Source of the DNA: an uncultured Pelagibacteraceae bacterium
GTDB taxonomy: Bacteria > Pseudomonadota > Alphaproteobacteria > Pelagibacterales > Pelagibacteraceae
Direction of reading: 5' to 3'
Assembly (NCBI GenBank): GCA_902558705.1
Contig: CACEEW010000009.1
Span: 1 to 43,912 of the forward strand
DNA: 43,912 bases
Shown piece by piece: positions 8,120-18,161 of the stretch; positions within the stretch are counted from its first letter, which is position 1, and every line of letters begins with the position of its first letter. The translations under genes were made by a program, and so were the position numbers. Below the pieces are notes generated by a model. That model was not told the DNA's origin. It did not search any database and worked only from the letters and a program-made list of their open reading frames with translations.

Positions 8120-9561
8120 TGTCTAAAATTAATTTTTTAAAACCAGATAAATCTAACCTTTATACTTTTTTATATTTAGGTTCTTGTTTGTTTTTTGTTA
8201 GTGTTTTGGATGTTCTTTTAAACTCTTTTTTTAGTTTAAATTTAACGGGTTTTTTACCTGGTTTTCTAAGTTTTTTATTGCCTTTAATTCTTGGCTTTAT
8301 TGGTCTTTATTTTATAAGAATTGAATTAAGTGGTATTAAGCAATTAGATTTATTAAATAAGCATATTAACACTAACAATTTTAATGCTGTTTTATCTTTA
8401 TTAATCATATTCATAATTCTAAAATCAATTCCACCTATATTAAATTGGTTTGTTATAGATGCTAGTTTTGCTGGCGACTCAAAAGATGTTTGTACCGGTT
8501 CAGGTGCTTGTTGGACTTATATTAAAGTTTGGATGAGAAGATTCATGTATGGAATGTATCCAAATGGAGAACAATGGAGAATAAATTTGTCTTTTATAGC
8601 TTTAGCTTTACTTGGTTCGGTTGGTTATTTCGCAACTGACAGATTTAAAAAATACTTAACTCTTTATTATGTTGTAATTTATCCTTTTATTGCATTCCTG
8701 TTTATATTTTTCTTTATTTCAGGTGGCCCAGTATTTTTCGATTTTTCATATGGGATAATAGCAGCAATTTTATCTATTATTATTGGCTTCTTTATTCCTA
8801 GTAAATTTAAGTTTTATTACTTCCTAATAGTTCCTTTTGCTCTTTACGTTTTATTAAAATATTTTATTTTTTATGAAGAATTGATTGAATTAGGAAAATT
8901 AGATGGTTTAAACTGGGTTGAAACTGGAGCTTGGGGCGGTTTATCATTAACTTTTATAATTTCTTTCTTCTGTTTAATTTTTTGCTTTCCAATAGGTATG
9001 GCTTTTGCACTTGGAAGAAGATCTGGATTTCCTTTAATAAGATACATATCCATAGGCTTTATTGAATTTTGGAGAGGTGTTCCTTTAATTACAGTTTTAT
9101 TCATGTCAGCTGTTATGTTTCCAATGTTTTTACCAGCAGACTTTTTTATTGATAAATTAGTGAGATGTATAATTGCTATTTCATTGTTTGAGGCAGCATA
9201 TGTTGCTGAAGTTATAAGAGGTGGTTTGCAAGCTCTTCCTAGAGGACAATACGAGGCTGCAAAATCATTGGGAATGGGATATTGGAGAATGCATATATTT
9301 GTAATTTTACCTCAAGCTTTAAAACTTGTAATTCCAGGGATAGCCAATACATTTTTAGCATTAGTTAAAGATACACCACTAATTTTTGTTGTAGGACTTT
9401 TAGAGATAGTAGGAATGTTAAATTTAGCTAAAACTAATCCAGAATGGTTAGGTTTTGCAATGGAAGGCTATGTATTTGCAGCAATAATTTTCTGGATTAT
9501 TTGTTACGCAATGAGTAAATATAGCTATAATTTAGAACAAAAATATAAAACAGACCGTTAA
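8119..9561 (+). CDS. bztC: Amino-acid ABC transporter permease (BztC/AapM type)
   Basis: Second permease subunit, which pairs with BztB. It is 480 aa with many membrane segments. The C-terminal permease core holds the coupling loop ALPRGQYEAAKSLGMGYWRM and PQALKLVIPGIANTFLALVKDTPL, characteristic of the polar-amino-acid permease family. The N-terminal region has about six membrane segments, a membrane-rich extension typical of AapM. It overlaps bztB by one base (TAATG) and is followed after three bases by the ATPase gene. Confidence 0.93.
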   Translation: MSKINFLKPDKSNLYTFLYLGSCLFFVSVLDVLLNSFFSLNLTGFLPGFLSFLLPLILGFIGLYFIRIELSGIKQLDLLNKHINTNNFNAVLSLLIIFIILKSIPPILNWFVIDASFAGDSKDVCTGSGACWTYIKVWMRRFMYGMYPNGEQWRINLSFIALALLGSVGYFATDRFKKYLTLYYVVIYPFIAFLFIFFFISGGPVFFDFSYGIIAAILSIIIGFFIPSKFKFYYFLIVPFALYVLLKYFIFYEELIELGKLDGLNWVETGAWGGLSLTFIISFFCLIFCFPIGMAFALGRRSGFPLIRYISIGFIEFWRGVPLITVLFMSAVMFPMFLPADFFIDKLVRCIIAISLFEAAYVAEVIRGGLQALPRGQYEAAKSLGMGYWRMHIFVILPQALKLVIPGIANTFLALVKDTPLIFVVGLLEIVGMLNLAKTNPEWLGFAMEGYVFAAIIFWIICYAMSKYSYNLEQKYKTDR

Positions 9562-9564
9562 AAT

Positions 9565-10299
9565 ATGTCAGATAATATAATCCAGATAAATAATATGAAT
9601 AAATGGTTTGGAGATTTCCAAGTTTTAAAAGGTATTAACTTAGAAGTAAAACCAAAACAAAAAATTGTTGTTTGTGGTCCTTCTGGTTCAGGTAAGTCTA
9701 CATTAATAAGATGTATAAATAGATTAGAAGAACATCAAGAAGGTGATATCATAGTTGATGGAACTGAATTAACAGAGGATACAAAAAATATAGAACAAAT
9801 AAGAGCAGAAGTTGGAATGGTGTTTCAACAATTTAATTTATTTCCACATTTATCAATTCTTGATAATTGCACATTGGCTCCAATTTGGGTTAAAAAAATG
9901 CCAAAGAAAGAAGCTGAGGAATTAGCGCTTAAACACTTAGAAAGAGTACAAATATTAGATCAAGCTCAAAAATATCCAGGACAATTATCTGGCGGGCAAC
10001 AACAAAGAGTAGCTATAGCTAGAGCTTTATGTATGGAGCCAAAAATAATGCTTTTTGATGAACCAACATCAGCACTAGATCCTGAAATGATTAAAGAGGT
10101 GCTAGATGTAATGGTTAATTTAGCGAAACAAGGAATGACTATGATAGTAGTTACTCATGAAATGGGTTTTGCTAAAGAAGTTGCTGATCAAATGATATTC
10201 ATGGATGAAGGAATGATAGTAGAAAAGGCTGATACCAAGGAATTTTTTGCTAATCCAAAGAGCGATAGAACCAAACTTTTTCTCAGCCAGATACTATAG
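9565..10299 (+). CDS. bztD: Amino-acid ABC transporter ATPase (BztD/AapP type)
   Basis: Cytoplasmic ATPase that powers the Bzt/Aap importer. Walker A is GPSGSGKST near residue 39, the Q-loop is [10 protein letters not shown], the signature is [15 protein letters not shown], Walker B is [12 protein letters not shown], and the switch histidine is in VVTHEMGFA. The length of 244 aa is standard for the GlnQ/AapP family. It is the last gene of the bzt operon; no clear terminator hairpin is visible after it. Confidence 0.95.
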   Translation: MSDNIIQINNMNKWFGDFQVLKGINLEVKPKQKIVVCGPSGSGKSTLIRCINRLEEHQEGDIIVDGTELTEDTKNIEQIRAEVGMVFQQFNLFPHLSILDNCTLAPIWVKKMPKKEAEELALKHLERVQILDQAQKYPGQLSGGQQQRVAIARALCMEPKIMLFDEPTSALDPEMIKEVLDVMVNLAKQGMTMIVVTHEMGFAKEVADQMIFMDEGMIVEKADTKEFFANPKSDRTKLFLSQIL

Positions 10300-10464
10300 T
10301 CAATAGTAATTTTAAGGAATATTTCTCAAATTAGGACCTAAGTATTACTTGACATATTTCTCGTATAACTGGTTTTTCCTTAAAAAATAAAAAATAATAT
10401 AGTTGCAGGAGGTATTAAAAACTAGTTGAATAAGTCTTTAAAAATAAAATTAAGAGGGGTCTTA

Positions 10465-10833
10465 ATGGAAGATAATTTCAACAAGCATCTAGGCAATAAG
10501 CTTAAGCTTAGAAGATTGGCTTTAGGTTTAACTCAAACTAAGGTAGCAAAAGCAATTAATGTAACGTTTCAACAAATTCAGAAGTATGAAAAAGGGACAA
10601 ATGGAGTTAGCTCTATTAGATTACTTCAACTTTCAAATTACTTGAAAGTTCCAATAAATTACTTTTTTGAAGATTTTTCAGAATACTTAATAAACCTGGA
10701 AAAATCTCAAGAAGGCCATATGAATGTAAATTATAACTTTTTAGTTAAATTATATTCAGAGTTAAATGCAGACCAAAAATTAAAATTTAATAAATCTTTA
10801 CAAGTATCTGGTAATATTTCTAAAGTCGGATAA
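10465..10833 (+). CDS. XRE/Cro-CI family transcriptional regulator
   Basis: Small DNA-binding protein with an N-terminal Cro/CI helix-turn-helix (GNKLKLRRLALGLTQTKVAKAINVTFQQIQKYEKG) and a short C-terminal helical tail. Members of this family in which ITFQQVQKYEKG-like sequence is conserved are widespread in alphaproteobacteria as stand-alone regulators; the target here is unknown. The ATG at 10465 (122 aa) is preferred because AGAGGGG precedes it at good spacing and the domain starts immediately. An in-frame TTG at 10426 would add 13 residues. A perfect AGGAGGT at 10407-10413 lies 12 bases before that TTG, so the longer start cannot be excluded. Upstream (10300-10425) TTGACA and TATAAC are present, but only nine bases apart. 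Confidence 0.85.
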   Translation: MEDNFNKHLGNKLKLRRLALGLTQTKVAKAINVTFQQIQKYEKGTNGVSSIRLLQLSNYLKVPINYFFEDFSEYLINLEKSQEGHMNVNYNFLVKLYSELNADQKLKFNKSLQVSGNISKVG

Positions 10834-10840
10834 TTTTTTT

Positions 10841-10916
10841 TGGCTCCTCGGGCAGGACTCGAACCTGCGACCAATTGATTAACAGTCAACTGCTCTACCA
10901 ACTGAGCTACCGAGGA
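10841..10916 (-). tRNA. tRNA-Asn (anticodon GTT)
   Basis: Read on the minus strand, the acceptor arm TCCTCGG pairs with CCGAGGA, the D-arm contains AGCTCAGTTGGTAGAGC, the anticodon loop is CTGTTAA, and the T-arm is GCAGG-TTCGAAC-CTGC. Discriminator G and CCA are encoded. It starts eight bases after the XRE gene on the opposite strand. Confidence 0.96.
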
Positions 10917-10967
10917 ATATTAAAAATCTCAACTTACTTTCTTTTAAGACTAAAACAAGAATTTTTT

Positions 10968-11041
10968 TGGAGGCAACGCCCGGAATCGAACCGGGATACA
11001 AGGATTTGCAATCCTCTGCGTAACCATTCCGCCACGTTGCC
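10968..11041 (-). tRNA. tRNA-Cys (anticodon GCA)
   Basis: On the minus strand, acceptor GGCAACG pairs with CGTTGCC, the anticodon loop is TTGCAAA, and the T-arm is CCCGG-TTCGATT-CCGGG. The discriminator is T, as expected for tRNA-Cys, and CCA is encoded. It lies 51 bases upstream of tRNA-Asn in the same direction, so the two may share a transcript. Confidence 0.96.
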
Positions 11042-11122
11042 GGATGTTTTAGTAGATAGCTACAATGAGTTTTATATAAAATATTTGTAATTAGTCTATC
11101 AAATAACGATCTAATTTGATTA

Positions 11123-11150
11123 TTGTTAATTTAGATTAATAAATTATAAA
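11123..11150 (+). promoter_or_regulatory. Candidate promoter of valS
   Basis: TTGTTA at 11123-11128 and TATAAA at 11145-11150 are spaced by 16 bases. A start near 11157 would leave a leader of only about five bases before the valS ATG. The prediction is modest because the surrounding sequence is AT-rich. Confidence 0.4.
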
Positions 11151-11161
11151 CTACATAATCC

Positions 11162-13789
11162 ATGAATAGTGATAAATATATACATTCTGAAGTAGAAGAT
11201 AATATTTATTCATATTGGGAAAAAAATGAATTATTTAAACCCAAAAAAAATTCAAAAACATACTCAATAGTTATTCCTCCACCTAATGTAACAGGAAGCT
11301 TGCATATGGGACATGCTTTAAATAATTCCATTCAAGATCTTTTAGTTCGTTATCATCGAATGAATAATTATGAAACTTTGTGGCAACCAGGAACAGATCA
11401 TGCAGGAATTGCCACACAAGCTCTTGTTGAAAAAAAACTTGAAAAAGACAATTTAAATAAAAATGATTTAGGTAGAGAAAAATTTATTGAAAAAGTATGG
11501 GAATGGAAAAATCAATATGGGGATATTATTATTAATCAACTTAAAAAACTTGGATGTTCATGTGATTGGTCTAGAAACGCTTTTACAATGGATAAAAATT
11601 TATCAAAATCAGTGGTTAAAGTTTTTGTTGAACTACATAAAAAAAAATTAATTTATAAAGCAGAAAAATTGGTCAATTGGGACACAGTTTTAAAAACAGC
11701 AATATCCGATCTAGAGGTTGATCAAAGGGAAATGAACTCAAAGATCTACTATATTAGATACCCAATAGAAAATTCATCAGATTTTATAACTATTGCAACT
11801 ACAAGACCTGAAACAATGCTTGGAGATACAGCTATTGCTGTTAATCCAAAAGACAAGCGGTTTAAAAAATATGTGGGCAAAACTGTCACTATCCCAATTG
11901 TAGGTAGAAAAATAAAAATTATAAAAGACAATTACGCAGATCCAGAACAAGGAACTGGTGCGTTAAAGATTACCCCAGCTCATGACTTCAATGATTATGA
12001 TGTTGGTCAAAGAAATAAGCTAGAAATTATTAATGTGTTCACTGAGGATGGAAAAATTAATAATAATGCACCTAGTGATTTTATTGGATTAGATAGATTT
12101 GATGCACGTAAAAAAATTTTAAAAGAATTAAAAGAAAAAAATTTTTTTGTTAAAGAAGAAAACATTAAAAATAAAGTACCATATGGGGATAGATCAAATT
12201 CAGTTATTGAACCTTTTTTAACAGAGCAATGGTTTGTGAATGCAAAAAAATTATCTGTTAAAGCTAAGCAAATAGTTAAATCAAAAAAAACAAATTTCTT
12301 TCCAGAAAATTGGTCAAAGACTTATTTTCAGTGGATGAATAATATTGAGCCTTGGTGTATTTCTCGACAACTTTGGTGGGGCCATCAAATACCAGCTTGG
12401 TATGGTCCTGATAAAAAAATCTTTGTTGCAACAAATGAAATAGATGCAAAAAAACAAGCAAAAAAATTTTATAAAAAAGACGTAATAATTACCAGAGATC
12501 CTGATGTTTTAGATACATGGTTTTCATCTGGTTTATGGCCTTTTGCAACATTAGGTTGGCCTGATAAAAAAGATTTTGTTAAAAAATTTTATCCAACAAC
12601 TGTTTTAGTCACTGGCTTTGATATTATATTTTTCTGGGTTGCTAGAATGATGATGTTTGGAATGGAATTTTTAAATAAAGAACCATTTAAAGATATTTAC
12701 GTTCATGCTTTAGTTAGAGATGAAAAAGGACAAAAAATGTCTAAGTCAAAAGGTAATGTAATTGACCCATTAGATTTAATTGAAAAATATAGTGCAGATG
12801 CTTTAAGATTTACTCTTCTTTCTATGGCGTCACCAGGAACAGATGTCAAACTTTCGGAGGATAGAGTTAAGGGGTATAGGAATTTTCTAAATAAATTATG
12901 GAATGCTAATAATTTTTTAATTACCAATAAATGTGATTTTAATAAAACTGATAAAGTTCCTAAAACTACACTAAATATTAATAAATGGATTTATTCAGAA
13001 CTAATTCAGACCAAAGATAAAATTGAGAAAAATCTTAAAGATTATCGATTTGATGAAGCAGCTAAAAATGCCTACCAGTTTGCTTGGCACTCTTATTGCG
13101 ACTGGTATATTGAGCTTTCAAAAACTATTCTATTTTCAGACGATGAAAAATCTAAAAAAGAGGTAAAAGAAGTATCAGCTTATATATTTAAACAAATACT
13201 TGTTATTCTTCATCCATTCATTCCATTTGTTACTGAGAAAATCTGGTTAAAAAATAAATTTGATAAATCAGATAAGAATTTCCTAATGCATGCAAATTGG
13301 CCATCAGGAAAAGCCAAAAAAGACCAATCTATGAGAGATGTAGAGAGTATCATTAATGTTATTTCTGAACTTAGATCCTTTAAAAATGAGCTAAATGTTA
13401 GCCCAGGTTCATTTATTGATATTTCAATTAACAAAATTGCAAAAAAAAATAAAACATTAATGACCAATAATGAAATTATTCTCAAAAAGCTTGGTCGTAT
13501 CAATAATTTCTATGATAAAGATCAAGAAAAACCCTCAGCTACATTGGTTATATCTGGCGACATATTTAAGATCTATTTTGATGAAAATGTGGATTTAAAT
13601 CTAATAAAAGAAAACTTAGTTAAAAGACAGAACAAATATCAAGAGGAAATGGACAAAATATCTCAACGATTATCTAACAAAGGATTTACTGATAGAGCTC
13701 CAAAAAATATTGTTGAACAAGAAAAAACTAACTATAGTAATTTAAAAAATGATATCAAAAAAATATCATTAACAATTGAAAGTTTATAA
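11162..13789 (+). CDS. valS: Valyl-tRNA synthetase
   Basis: Class I aminoacyl-tRNA synthetase that charges tRNA-Val. The HIGH-type motif sits in [16 protein letters not shown] near residues 39-54, and KMSKS is in [18 protein letters not shown]. The editing domain contains [15 protein letters not shown], and the [10 protein letters not shown] and [14 protein letters not shown] segments are diagnostic of ValS. The anticodon-binding domain and a C-terminal Lys/Glu-rich coiled coil (the ValS tRNA-binding arm) complete the 875 aa. Its stop overlaps the ilvD start by one base. Confidence 0.97.
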   Translation: MNSDKYIHSEVEDNIYSYWEKNELFKPKKNSKTYSIVIPPPNVTGSLHMGHALNNSIQDLLVRYHRMNNYETLWQPGTDHAGIATQALVEKKLEKDNLNKNDLGREKFIEKVWEWKNQYGDIIINQLKKLGCSCDWSRNAFTMDKNLSKSVVKVFVELHKKKLIYKAEKLVNWDTVLKTAISDLEVDQREMNSKIYYIRYPIENSSDFITIATTRPETMLGDTAIAVNPKDKRFKKYVGKTVTIPIVGRKIKIIKDNYADPEQGTGALKITPAHDFNDYDVGQRNKLEIINVFTEDGKINNNAPSDFIGLDRFDARKKILKELKEKNFFVKEENIKNKVPYGDRSNSVIEPFLTEQWFVNAKKLSVKAKQIVKSKKTNFFPENWSKTYFQWMNNIEPWCISRQLWWGHQIPAWYGPDKKIFVATNEIDAKKQAKKFYKKDVIITRDPDVLDTWFSSGLWPFATLGWPDKKDFVKKFYPTTVLVTGFDIIFFWVARMMMFGMEFLNKEPFKDIYVHALVRDEKGQKMSKSKGNVIDPLDLIEKYSADALRFTLLSMASPGTDVKLSEDRVKGYRNFLNKLWNANNFLITNKCDFNKTDKVPKTTLNINKWIYSELIQTKDKIEKNLKDYRFDEAAKNAYQFAWHSYCDWYIELSKTILFSDDEKSKKEVKEVSAYIFKQILVILHPFIPFVTEKIWLKNKFDKSDKNFLMHANWPSGKAKKDQSMRDVESIINVISELRSFKNELNVSPGSFIDISINKIAKKNKTLMTNNEIILKKLGRINNFYDKDQEKPSATLVISGDIFKIYFDENVDLNLIKENLVKRQNKYQEEMDKISQRLSNKGFTDRAPKNIVEQEKTNYSNLKNDIKKISLTIESL

Positions 13790-15507
13790 TGCGGAAGTTT
13801 AACAAAAAGAAATTACCCAGCAGACATACATCTTTAGGAGCTGATAGAGCTCCACATAGATCATTTTATTATGCGATGGGTGAAACTGAAAAAGATGTCT
13901 CAAAACCATTTGTTGGTGTTGTATCTACGTGGAATGAAGCAGCTCCGTGTAATATTGCATTAATGAGACAAGCTAAATCTGTTAAAAAAGGTGTTAGAGC
14001 CTTTGGTGGAACACCAAGAGAATTTTGTACAATTACTGTTACTGACGGTATTGCTATGGGTCATGAAGGAATGAAATCCTCATTAATCTCCAGAGAAGTA
14101 ATAGCAGATAGTGCTGAACTTACTGTTAGAGGTCATTGCTATGATGCATTAGTAGGTATAGCAGGTTGTGATAAATCTTTACCAGGTTTGATGATGTCTA
14201 TGGTTCGATTAAATGTTCCAAGTGTTTTTATTTATGGAGGATCAATACTACCTGGAAGATATAAAGGTAAAGATGTAACTGTTGTAGATGTTTTTGAAGC
14301 AGTTGGAAAACATTCATCAGGGCAAATGTCTGCAAAAGAATTAAGAAAATTAGAATTAGTTGCATGTCCAAGTGCAGGTGCTTGTGGTGGTCAATTTACT
14401 GCAAATACAATGGCCTGCGTATCAGAGGCTATTGGTTTAGCCTTACCGTACTCAGCAGGAACACCAGCGCCATATGAGGAAAGAGATAAGTATGCAAAAT
14501 TAAGTGGTAAAATGGTAATGGAACTTTTAGCAAAAAAAATTAAACCAAGAGATATTGTTACAAAAAAAGCTTTAGAAAATGCTGCAACAATTGTTGCTGC
14601 AACTGGTGGTTCAACAAATGCAGCGTTACACTTACCAGCTATTGCAAATGAAGCAGGAATTAAATTTGATTTAATGGATGTTGCAAAAATATTTAAAAAA
14701 ACTCCCTATCTCGCTGATTTAAAACCAGGTGGAAAATATGTTGCAAAAGACATGTGGTTAGCTGGTGGAGTTCCAATGCTTTTAAAAACTCTTTACGATG
14801 GTGGTTACATTCATGGTGATTGTATGACTGTTACAGGTAAAACTATGAAAGAAAATTTAAGAGGAATTAAGTTTAACCCAAAACAAAAAGTTTTAAGAGC
14901 TTATAATAAACCATTATCACCAGATGGTGGTGTGGTTGGATTAAAAGGGAATTTAGCTCCTGAAGGTGGAATTGTTAAAATTGCTGGACTTAAAAAATTA
15001 CAGTTTACCGGAAGAGCAAGATGTTTTGATAATGAAGAAAGTGCAATGACAGCAGTTCAAAGCAGAAAATACAAAGATGGTGATGTAATTATTATTAGAT
15101 ATGAAGGACCAGTAGGTGGACCAGGTATGAGAGAAATGCTTTCAACAACAGGTGCTATTTATGGACAAGGTAAAGGAGAGAAGGTTGCTTTAATAACTGA
15201 TGGAAGATTTTCAGGAGCTACTAGAGGATTTTGTGTAGGCCATGTTGGACCCGAAGCTGCATTAGGTGGACCTATCGCTTTGTTACGTAATGGAGATATG
15301 ATTGATATCGATGCTAAGAAGGGAACTATTAATGTTCGATTAACTAGGGCTCAATTAGCGTCAAGAAAAAGAAAATGGAAGGCTAGAAAATCTGATTTTG
15401 GATCAGGTACACTTTGGAAATACGCTCAAACAGTTGGACCTGCATATTTAGGAGCACCAACTCATCCAGGTAAGAAAAAAGAAGTTAAGGATTATTCAAA
15501 AATTTAA
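13789..15507 (+). CDS. ilvD: Dihydroxy-acid dehydratase
   Basis: Iron-sulfur enzyme that dehydrates 2,3-dihydroxy-isovalerate and 2,3-dihydroxy-3-methylvalerate to the 2-keto acids of valine/leucine and isoleucine synthesis. The 572 aa protein carries the IlvD/Edd signatures [20 protein letters not shown] and [19 protein letters not shown], whose cysteines are cluster ligands, and [18 protein letters not shown]. The C-terminal part has [21 protein letters not shown]. Start and stop each overlap the neighbouring genes by one base (valS and manC), indicating a tightly coupled operon. Confidence 0.96.
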   Translation: MRKFNKKKLPSRHTSLGADRAPHRSFYYAMGETEKDVSKPFVGVVSTWNEAAPCNIALMRQAKSVKKGVRAFGGTPREFCTITVTDGIAMGHEGMKSSLISREVIADSAELTVRGHCYDALVGIAGCDKSLPGLMMSMVRLNVPSVFIYGGSILPGRYKGKDVTVVDVFEAVGKHSSGQMSAKELRKLELVACPSAGACGGQFTANTMACVSEAIGLALPYSAGTPAPYEERDKYAKLSGKMVMELLAKKIKPRDIVTKKALENAATIVAATGGSTNAALHLPAIANEAGIKFDLMDVAKIFKKTPYLADLKPGGKYVAKDMWLAGGVPMLLKTLYDGGYIHGDCMTVTGKTMKENLRGIKFNPKQKVLRAYNKPLSPDGGVVGLKGNLAPEGGIVKIAGLKKLQFTGRARCFDNEESAMTAVQSRKYKDGDVIIIRYEGPVGGPGMREMLSTTGAIYGQGKGEKVALITDGRFSGATRGFCVGHVGPEAALGGPIALLRNGDMIDIDAKKGTINVRLTRAQLASRKRKWKARKSDFGSGTLWKYAQTVGPAYLGAPTHPGKKKEVKDYSKI

Positions 15508-16718
15508 TGAAAATTCGCCCAGTCATTTTATGTGGTGGAGCAGGAACAAGACTTTGGCCAAAAGCTAAAAAACATCAAGCTAAACAGTTTATAGATTTTG
15601 GTAATTGGACTTTATTTGGAAAAACACTTGAGAGAGTTAAAGCATCTATATTTGATGCACCAATTATAAGCACTAATGCAAAATATTTAAGACAAGTAAA
15701 ACAACACCTAAAGAAACATAAAATAAAGAAATTTAAGATAATTTTAGAGCCAGCTAAAAGAAATACTGCACCAGCCATCTTAAGTACGGCATTAATAAAC
15801 GATATTCCTAATGAACAACCTTTAATGTTCTTGGCTGCTGATCATTTGATAGAAAAGGTTGGTTTATTCAATAAAGCTATCAAAAAAAATCAAAAAAATT
15901 TAACTGAAAACAATATCTTTATATTTGGTATTAAACCTACAGTACCATCTAGTGAATTTGGATATTTTTTATCTAAAAAGATTAAAGGAAATATCAATAA
16001 AGTATCAAGATTTCTAGAAAAACCTAACGAAACTAAAGCAAAAAAAATTATTCAAAAAAAAGGTTACTGGAATTCAGGAATGTTTTATCTTAGAAAAGAT
16101 TCTATTATTAATAATTTTAAGAAATACCAGCCAAATATTTACCGAAACTGCATCAAAGCTGTAACAAAAGCAAAATATAAAAGTAATGTGTATTATCTAA
16201 ACAAACCTTCTTTTGTTAAAGCCACTGCAAAGTCATTTGATTATGCAATCTTAGAAAAAACCAAAGATATAAATGCTATCAAGTTAGATATTCCTTGGTC
16301 TGATTTAGGATCATGGAAAGAAATTTGTAAAATGTATGGACGAAATAAGAGACATTATTTTAAAAAGAAGAATGTATTTCATAGACCTTGGGGCAGCTAT
16401 GTTAATTTATTTAATGGTAAGGAATTCTTAATTAAAGAATTGTATGTAAAATCAAAAGGTATACTAAGTCTACAGAAACATCATCATAGAGCTGAACATT
16501 GGGTAGTTACTCAAGGCAAACCAAAAATTACCTTGAATAAAAAATATTTTAATATGAAACCTGACGAAACTATTTTTATACCTCTAGGATCTGTTCATAG
16601 AATTGAAAACCCATACAAGAAACCAGTAAAAATTATTGAAGCTCAGGTTGGTTCTATATTAAAAGAAACTGACATTGTTAGATATAAAGATATATATGGA
16701 AGGGTTAAGTCAAAATAA
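15507..16718 (+). CDS. manC: Mannose-1-phosphate guanylyltransferase with C-terminal cupin
   Basis: Makes GDP-mannose from mannose-1-phosphate and GTP for surface polysaccharide. The N-terminal nucleotidyltransferase domain starts with CGGAGTRLWPKAKKHQAKQF (residues 9-28) and includes FLAADHLI and YWNSGMFYLRKD. The C-terminal cupin of the type II mannose-6-phosphate isomerase family starts at HRPWGSY and contains LQKHHHRAEHWVVTQG and FIPLGSVHRIENP. At 403 aa it is shorter than typical bifunctional ManC (about 470 aa), with the linker compressed, so isomerase activity is less certain than transferase activity. It ends 78 bases from the convergent mpnS stop. Confidence 0.9.
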   Translation: MKIRPVILCGGAGTRLWPKAKKHQAKQFIDFGNWTLFGKTLERVKASIFDAPIISTNAKYLRQVKQHLKKHKIKKFKIILEPAKRNTAPAILSTALINDIPNEQPLMFLAADHLIEKVGLFNKAIKKNQKNLTENNIFIFGIKPTVPSSEFGYFLSKKIKGNINKVSRFLEKPNETKAKKIIQKKGYWNSGMFYLRKDSIINNFKKYQPNIYRNCIKAVTKAKYKSNVYYLNKPSFVKATAKSFDYAILEKTKDINAIKLDIPWSDLGSWKEICKMYGRNKRHYFKKKNVFHRPWGSYVNLFNGKEFLIKELYVKSKGILSLQKHHHRAEHWVVTQGKPKITLNKKYFNMKPDETIFIPLGSVHRIENPYKKPVKIIEAQVGSILKETDIVRYKDIYGRVKSK

Positions 16719-16791
16719 TTTAAATTTAACTACTGAAGAATTACCAAAAAAAGTAATAAAAAAAATTCAAAGTATAGTTGTTAATAGATAA
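16696..16791 (+). CDS. Possible 31-residue ORF overlapping the end of manC
   Basis: An ATG at 16696 opens a 31-codon frame (MEGLSQNNLNLTTEELPKKV...) overlapping manC by 23 bases in another frame and stopping five bases before the mpnS stop on the other strand. I do not recognise it. It may be a chance frame, or the remains of a gene that followed manC before the phosphonate cluster was placed here. No ribosome-binding site is evident. Confidence 0.15.
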   Translation: MEGLSQNNLNLTTEELPKKVIKKIQSIVVNR

Positions 16792-16795
16792 TAAT

Positions 16796-18097
16796 TTATT
16801 TATTAAACCAAGGTTTAATATCATCTATAGTTTTAAACAAATTTTGTTTTGAAAGCATTGAAAGTTGATAAAGTCTATCACCCGATATTCTTCCCCCTAG
16901 TCTTAATATAAGTAATTTCCCTTTTTGATTGAAATAATGTTTTAAATTTGGCTTTATATATAATGAGTCACCTGGGTAAATTTTTATTTTTTTTTTGTTT
17001 ATAATTGCTTGAACATTCGTATGTCCAATATTGTAAATATATTGATGTGATGGAACCTCTAAAGTTCGATTTATTTTATGATTACTTAAAATATGGAATT
17101 CATAACCTCTAGAATAAGGTAATTGGGGAATATTTGTTAATTCAACAAATAGATAATCCTTTTTTTTATTAGAAGGAAAATACCAGTTTCTATTTTGAGA
17201 ATATTTTTGAATTTTTACTTCAATTTTTTCTTTTGGAGGTAGCAAATCTCTTAAACCAATATTTAAAAAATTAGATATTTTTTTTAGAGTATTTAAATTT
17301 GGAACATTTTTTTTTTTTCTTAGTTTGTTTAAATCTATGTTAGTTTTTTTTTTAAATTCATCTAAAGAAATAGATGAATTATTAAAAAAAATATCTAAAT
17401 TTCCCCAGAAAGCTCTATTTTCATTCGTAAGATCAATTCTATACTTATTTGCGATATCAAAACCTAATACATTTAATTCATTTAATGTTTCATTATCGAT
17501 TTGGTCAGAATATGTAAGAGCTAAAATCTTACCTAATTCATTTTTTTTATTTTTTCTTGTTGTAAATGAATGAGGAACATAAGGTGATATATACATGGAG
17601 TCACCAGTATTCATCCTAGCTATTTTTTTTTTATTATTTTTTAGATAGTAAAAATTAACGGGTCCAATAAAGTATGTAAATTGGTGTAGAAAATGTCCAT
17701 TATTAAATTTTACTTTAGGATTATTTGGATTATCATTTTCAACAACAACTAATTCTGTAATTAGCTCAGGTTTAAAAGGTGAGACTTTGCTCATTACTGT
17801 ATCTTTGTAAAGATAATATGGTTTTTTTCCTCTAATCATTATTCTTTTAGATTTGTTAGATTTATCTGATCTCATTATTTTGAAACCATTTTGAGTATCA
17901 TCAGAAAATGAAAAAAAATCTCCATGATTAACTGGCCAAACTTTTGTAGCTTGATTTAGTATCTTATGAGATATTTCTTTTTTATTATTTAAAAATTTTA
18001 GAATTTCTTTTTTAGTAATATTAAGATCTTTTGCTGCATCCTCAGGTCTTCTCTTTAGATCATTTAGTAATTTCCTAAATTTAATATTTGAAATCAT
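16796..18097 (-). CDS. mpnS: Methylphosphonate synthase (MpnS; double-cupin Fe oxygenase)
   Basis: Non-heme iron oxygenase predicted to cleave 2-hydroxyethylphosphonate with O2, giving methylphosphonate and CO2. The 433 aa comprise an N-terminal HTH-like helical part (1-50), a first cupin (about 105-200), a second HTH-like segment (245-285) and a second cupin (about 310-400), the layout of MpnS/HepD. In the first cupin, H135-x3-Q139 and H176 match the 2-His-1-Gln iron site described for MpnS. Six residues before H176 is I170, where HepD carries a Glu ligand. HepD (giving hydroxymethylphosphonate) is therefore less likely. The gene is divergent from the pepM operon across 64 bases and convergent with manC. 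The MpnS-versus-HepD call rests on residues recalled from published structural work, not on an alignment. Confidence 0.88.
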   Translation of the reverse strand: MISNIKFRKLLNDLKRRPEDAAKDLNITKKEILKFLNNKKEISHKILNQATKVWPVNHGDFFSFSDDTQNGFKIMRSDKSNKSKRIMIRGKKPYYLYKDTVMSKVSPFKPELITELVVVENDNPNNPKVKFNNGHFLHQFTYFIGPVNFYYLKNNKKKIARMNTGDSMYISPYVPHSFTTRKNKKNELGKILALTYSDQIDNETLNELNVLGFDIANKYRIDLTNENRAFWGNLDIFFNNSSISLDEFKKKTNIDLNKLRKKKNVPNLNTLKKISNFLNIGLRDLLPPKEKIEVKIQKYSQNRNWYFPSNKKKDYLFVELTNIPQLPYSRGYEFHILSNHKINRTLEVPSHQYIYNIGHTNVQAIINKKKIKIYPGDSLYIKPNLKHYFNQKGKLLILRLGGRISGDRLYQLSMLSKQNLFKTIDDIKPWFNK

Positions 18098-18161
18098 ATA
18101 ATTTACGTATTATGAACAGTTATAAATTAACATATATATATAAAAATTATAACTTCAACAA
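18098..18161. promoter_or_regulatory. Divergent promoter region of the phosphonate cluster
   Basis: The 64-base gap between the mpnS and cytidylyltransferase start codons must hold or overlap both promoters. On the minus strand TATAAT occurs at 18151-18146; on the plus strand TATAAA is at 18139-18144. No good -35 box is seen for either, and no PhoB-like 11-base repeat is present. Confidence 0.45.

Noticed and set aside
10349..10369. TTGACA and TATAAC as a promoter of the XRE gene
   Set aside because: The boxes are only nine bases apart, too close for a sigma70 promoter, and no other -10 fits at 16-18 bases.
10875..11090. A 71-codon plus-strand frame
   Set aside because: It runs antisense through the tRNA-Asn and tRNA-Cys genes and has no domain or ribosome-binding site.
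16796..18097. HepD (hydroxyethylphosphonate dioxygenase) identity
   Set aside because: The Glu ligand of HepD is replaced by I170, and Gln139 is in the MpnS ligand position.
18098..18161. A PhoB-like box for the phosphonate genes
   Set aside because: TTATAAC- and AATTAAC-like words occur but no pair of half-sites keeps the 11-base period, so phosphate control of mpnS/pepM is not supported by sequence.
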